NCBI GenBank assembly: GCA_034336665.1
Contig: JAPFBE010000013.1
Span: forward strand, 18,455,056-18,519,055
Direction: 5' to 3'
DNA from: Luscinia megarhynchos
Lineage: Eukaryota > Chordata > Aves > Passeriformes > Turdidae
Length of the DNA stretch: 64,000 nt
This document shows positions 60,071 to 64,000 of this stretch, piece after piece. The position numbers were made by a program, and so were the translations under genes. Position 1 is the first letter of the stretch. Each line of letters begins with the position of its first letter. Under the pieces are notes generated by a model that made no database searches, was not told where the DNA came from, and was given only the letters and a program-made list of their open reading frames with translations.

Positions 60071-63000
60071 CCATGCATCCCTCTCGTGGAGCTGCAGAGG
60101 TGCGAATGCCCAGGCTGTCCCTGCCTGCCACCCCTGTCCGCATGGGCAGCTATCCCTCACCCTTCCCAGGCCCGCCCTCGGCTGCAGGACACGGGAGAAC
60201 AGAGAGGTTTCGGCCATGTGCATCCCGTGAGCAGCAGCCAGCCAGAAGGGGAACGTGAGCAGCTACTCACGGTAGAGATGAGTCATCTGTGTTCCTCTTA
60301 CCTGGCGTGGACCGTGCAGGGGCAGACAGGAGTGATTTTGGTTGTGGCTTGCACCATGCTGCGGTGGCAAGAGCCTCTCGGTTGAGGCCAGCGGGGAGAA
60401 GCAGGTAAGCAGCACAATGCCAAAACAAAAAGCGGGCAAAACCATACTGATAACATCACCGAGTTACTACCAGTGTTCACAGGGAGACTTCTCAGGTTTC
60501 TACTTTTCAAACAAATATTTCTGCTTTCCCATTCCCACTGAAGTCACTGTCTTCTAAATTACAAGTGAGCAATTTTGCCCATGAAGTTGAGATTAGGATT
60601 TTTTTAGCTCTGTGGCTACTCAAATAATGTAGTAAAACAACATGGTCTAATATGGTCCTTCTAAAGTATATTATGCAAATTGGAGGTCTATAATTTATAT
60701 GTTTTGATTGCATTGAACCACATGGGTCAGATGCAGTATGAAATCATATTAATCAGCCCACGAGGAGGCAGGAGGGAATTGCTTTATATTATTCAAATAT
60801 TTCTCCCACCAAGTGAAGGAAGGGTTTCACTGAGAATTATTAATGCAGGTTTCTACTCCAAAGACTGGTTTTTTACCCCATAGATTGAATCTATGCAGCC
60901 TGAGTGAAATTTGGAAGTAGAACCCATAAAACAAAATCAGATGCCAAGTAAGGGCAGAAATACCCCAATATAGGTAAAAATTCACTTGTTCCCTGAGCAG
61001 AAACTCACTCCCAAGCACACCTGCTCCCTCATTTAACAAAGCACTTCACGCAAGTGAGAATTTATGAAATCCAGCCACGTGTTTTAAACAAGCAGGGAGA
61101 TGGTTCCCTGTTCTTCAAGCCTTAGACCTCAGTTATACCTTAACCATAGGCAGATGCTTTTAAGTATCTTCTCATTGAGAACAACTCGGTGAGAGAGATC
61201 CTGGAGCCCACAAATGCTCTTTGCACATTCAGTGGCTGTAAGGAGGACCCACAACTCAGCTTTCCAAAATGGATCCAACCAATGGATCTTTGTATTCTCA
61301 TCCCTGCCAGGGTGCCCAGAAAGCCAGTAATTTTAATCTCATAGGAGGGTCTACAACTACTGCAAAATGTATCTTGTCTTCCAACAAGCAGATGGTAATG
61401 CAAATCTGAGAAGTCAATAATCCAGAAAATTAAATTTGTCATCACAGTTGTCTGCCATTCCTTTTAAAATGTTGAGAGTAAAAGGGATTTCAAACCAAAA
61501 GTGGATTTGTCTCATTGTAGCTCTTCTGTGTTGCAGTAGGTCCCTAAACCACATGCAGGCACGGACAGGCAGCACCTTTATCCTTGCTATTCAATAACTA
61601 TTTTGGAATGGATTTAATTGGAGATTAGTCTCTACATATAAATGAAAACTATTCTATAAAACAATTTAATGAGTTTGTGTTTGATTTTTTTTTCCCTAAA
61701 GAGGGCATGGAATTTCTTTTTCTCTTCTATTCCAGTGTCTCTGCTCTCCTGAAGGTTGTTCTGCTGTCTTGCTCTCCTTTTACCAAGCAAAATCCATTTC
61801 AAGCAACACTCTGATACCTCAGCTCGTATTTGTTTCATCAGTGACATCTTATTTATCAGGTCTCTTGGCATAAATCTACTCTCAGTCAAAGCAGATTAAG
61901 GCAACTCTAATTCCACCAAGCTCCATAACAAAAGGCTCTTTCAAAAATATACACACACCCATTGGTTGCACAAGATGAGCTGGCTCACAGCAGCCCTGTG
62001 TTCTCAAGTGTTTCTGTGAGAATTACTGGTAAATTATTGCTACATCCACAAACTGTAATTATTGATGCTGCAGACCTTGAGCATTAATGGGGTTTGGGTT
62101 TTGGCCCAAACACTATGTAACATCTGTGGTGACCAAAACCCTGCGAGGAATCTTCAACCAAAGTAAGTTCCTCTGGGGCAGGGTGGTGACTGAAAAAAAG
62201 CACTTGTCACCTCTTCTCCTTGGGAAGGCATTAAGCTGGTTTCAGCCTTCTTTGGCCGAGCTGTAATTCAGTGTAACCCTCCAACCTCAGTGCTGTAGAA
62301 GGCTGCGAGGAGAGCACAAGGCAGCCACCTCAGCTCCCTGAGTGCTGTCTGCCCATGTTTTTATTGCACCACCTCCCTGCTGGGATGTATCAATAATGCC
62401 AACTAGTGGCCATTAACAGCAGCATTTGTCCTGAAACCACACTTCTGTACACCTGCAAAAAGCAAGATAGGCTTATCCTGGTATCTCAAATAACAACAAA
62501 AAGGAAATAGAATGCACTTGTTTCTGAAAACTCTATTTCTGAGCACAGCCCAGTATTGTAGCATTAAAAGCAATCAGTTTTGGTTTAGGTTAATCCAATA
62601 TACTTGATTAATGAACTAACTTTTGAGAGCGTGACTTGTGCACACCCATGAGCTACTTCAATGGGAAAAAAATCTCAGTTAAGAGCAAAACCAAAATCCA
62701 GTTGTCTTGAAGCTTGTGCTCACTGGGTAGGGGTCTCATTACAGAAGGCAAAGAGGCTGAATACCAAAGCCTTTAGACTTTTACCACCAGCTAAACATCT
62801 AGGCTAATCAAGGTGATGTGCATCCTCTTTGCTATCCTAATCAGAACAAGCACAGAGAAAAGATGCAGTGTGCCTGCACTGCTTGGTCCCTGGGGCACGA
62901 ACTGGGGTGAATGCTATAGGGAATGCAGGCTTTAAATAAATAGATGAATGAATAAAGCAAGCCCAGTAAGTGGAGTTTTGTCTTCCCTGTAGAGCAGCAC

Positions 63001-64000
63001 GTAGTCACTCTGCCAGGCACGCTGTATAACCTCCCTCTGTGAGTGAGGAACATGCCAGCTCTGAGAGCAGCCCATGGTTCAGCAGACATGGGAGCAGAAT
63101 AAATCTCTTCCCTCAGCCTGTCTCCTAAGCAGCAGCAGGGAATAAGGGACAGCCTCTGGGTGAAGCATCTGAGCACAAACTACTAGTAACAAGAACTTGG
63201 TCTTGCAACATGTTTCTGGAGCAGCATGACCTTTGTGGTATTTCTTAAACTGGACATAAAAATGGTAGTTTACAATCCAGTTGCTTAATGCAAGTGAATA
63301 TTTTCTGTGTTGATGTCAAACGTGCCTTATTCTCCACTGGGTGTAATTGAGGCTCCTGCTGCAGACTGTGAACACCACCTCTGCAGCCCAGCAGCGTTTC
63401 CAGCAGCACACACCTCCCAAACCATGCAGCACAACACTCGCTTTGCTTCTACACTGGTAGTGACAGAAACAGAGCAAAAATCTCAGGAACCATTCCACTC
63501 CTAGAGATCATTCGAGGTCTGTACCTTAAAGCATTTGCTTTAAGGGTTCTGGAGAGCACTTGTCAGCAGGTTGGAATTGGTCCATGACAGTTTTACTCCA
63601 AAAGCTGGTACAGAGGAGTTACTATTTCTTCCCTCTTTGCTGTACTTGTATTGCTACATTTTTCCTAGACTTTGGTCTCCAAGACTGACATTCTGGGATT
63701 AACCTAAACATCAAAAGGGGGCATGTATAATTCTTCATATTAAAGAAAAACTTAGACTTTTTATTTAACATATTTCTTTTGGGCTTTACGCCTTTGATCC
63801 AGAGAATACTCTGGAATACTCTGGTTTTTTTTTCTCTTAAGCTGTCTGATATTAAAAAAAAAAAAAAAAGTAATTTTTTTTTAAGTGGGTTGCTCCTAAG
63901 CAAATCCTTCAACAATGTGTATATGAAACAGCTGAAATCAGTACAGAAGAAAAGAAACTCTAAACCCAGCAAGTGTTGCAAAGCTGGCAGAATGGATCTG
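60071..64000. other. Intergenic, upstream of NFKBIZ
   Basis: AT-rich unique sequence after the CpG island. It has a run of 16 A (63854-63869). No coding exon is recognisable. A neighbouring gene in the mammalian order (NXPE3) would lie farther out. Confidence 0.65.

Overview
The window is vertebrate nuclear DNA, almost certainly from a bird and plausibly a songbird. Evidence: four short, truncated CR1 (chicken repeat 1) LINE fragments, otherwise sparse recognisable repeats, compact GT-AG introns, and a GC-rich CpG-island promoter. I saw no prokaryotic features (operons, CRISPR arrays, insertion sequences).

One protein-coding gene can be supported: NFKBIZ (I-kappa-B zeta, MAIL), on the minus strand. 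Its coding span is 59701 down to 52866, in 12 coding exons. All 11 introns have GT-AG ends and the reading phase can be followed from exon to exon. The product is about 699 residues: a disordered N-terminus, an OCA-type OCT-partner motif, a basic nuclear localisation signal, a long transactivation region and a C-terminal ankyrin domain. The promoter lies in a CpG island with a TATA-like box, about 105 bp upstream of the ATG. The 3' UTR runs to about 51410, ending with AATAAA and a GU-rich downstream element. It carries a cluster of hairpins, two with UAU triloops, of the kind bound by Regnase-1/Roquin, plus an AU-rich element. Exon 9 carries a one-base insertion that shifts the frame inside the ankyrin domain, although every downstream exon is intact. 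This is either a sequence error or a real truncating allele.

Bases 1 to about 51400, downstream of NFKBIZ, hold no gene I can support. The many short ORFs there look like chance ORFs. In this space I see two CR1 fragments on the minus strand (7829-8530 and 22275-22541), one on the plus strand (44200-44325), a pair of related 170-190 bp sequences 1.4 kb apart (17208 and 18593), an orphan CpG-rich block (20030-20530), a cluster of GATA motifs (25.45 kb), a perfect 11-bp hairpin with TAAT cores (38165), and a strand-asymmetric purine-rich block (43.9-45.2 kb). A fourth CR1 fragment lies in NFKBIZ intron 7.

The region above 60.1 kb, upstream of NFKBIZ, holds no gene I can support. From the mammalian gene order one would expect NXPE3 beyond that edge and ZPLD1 beyond the low-coordinate edge, but neither is visible here.
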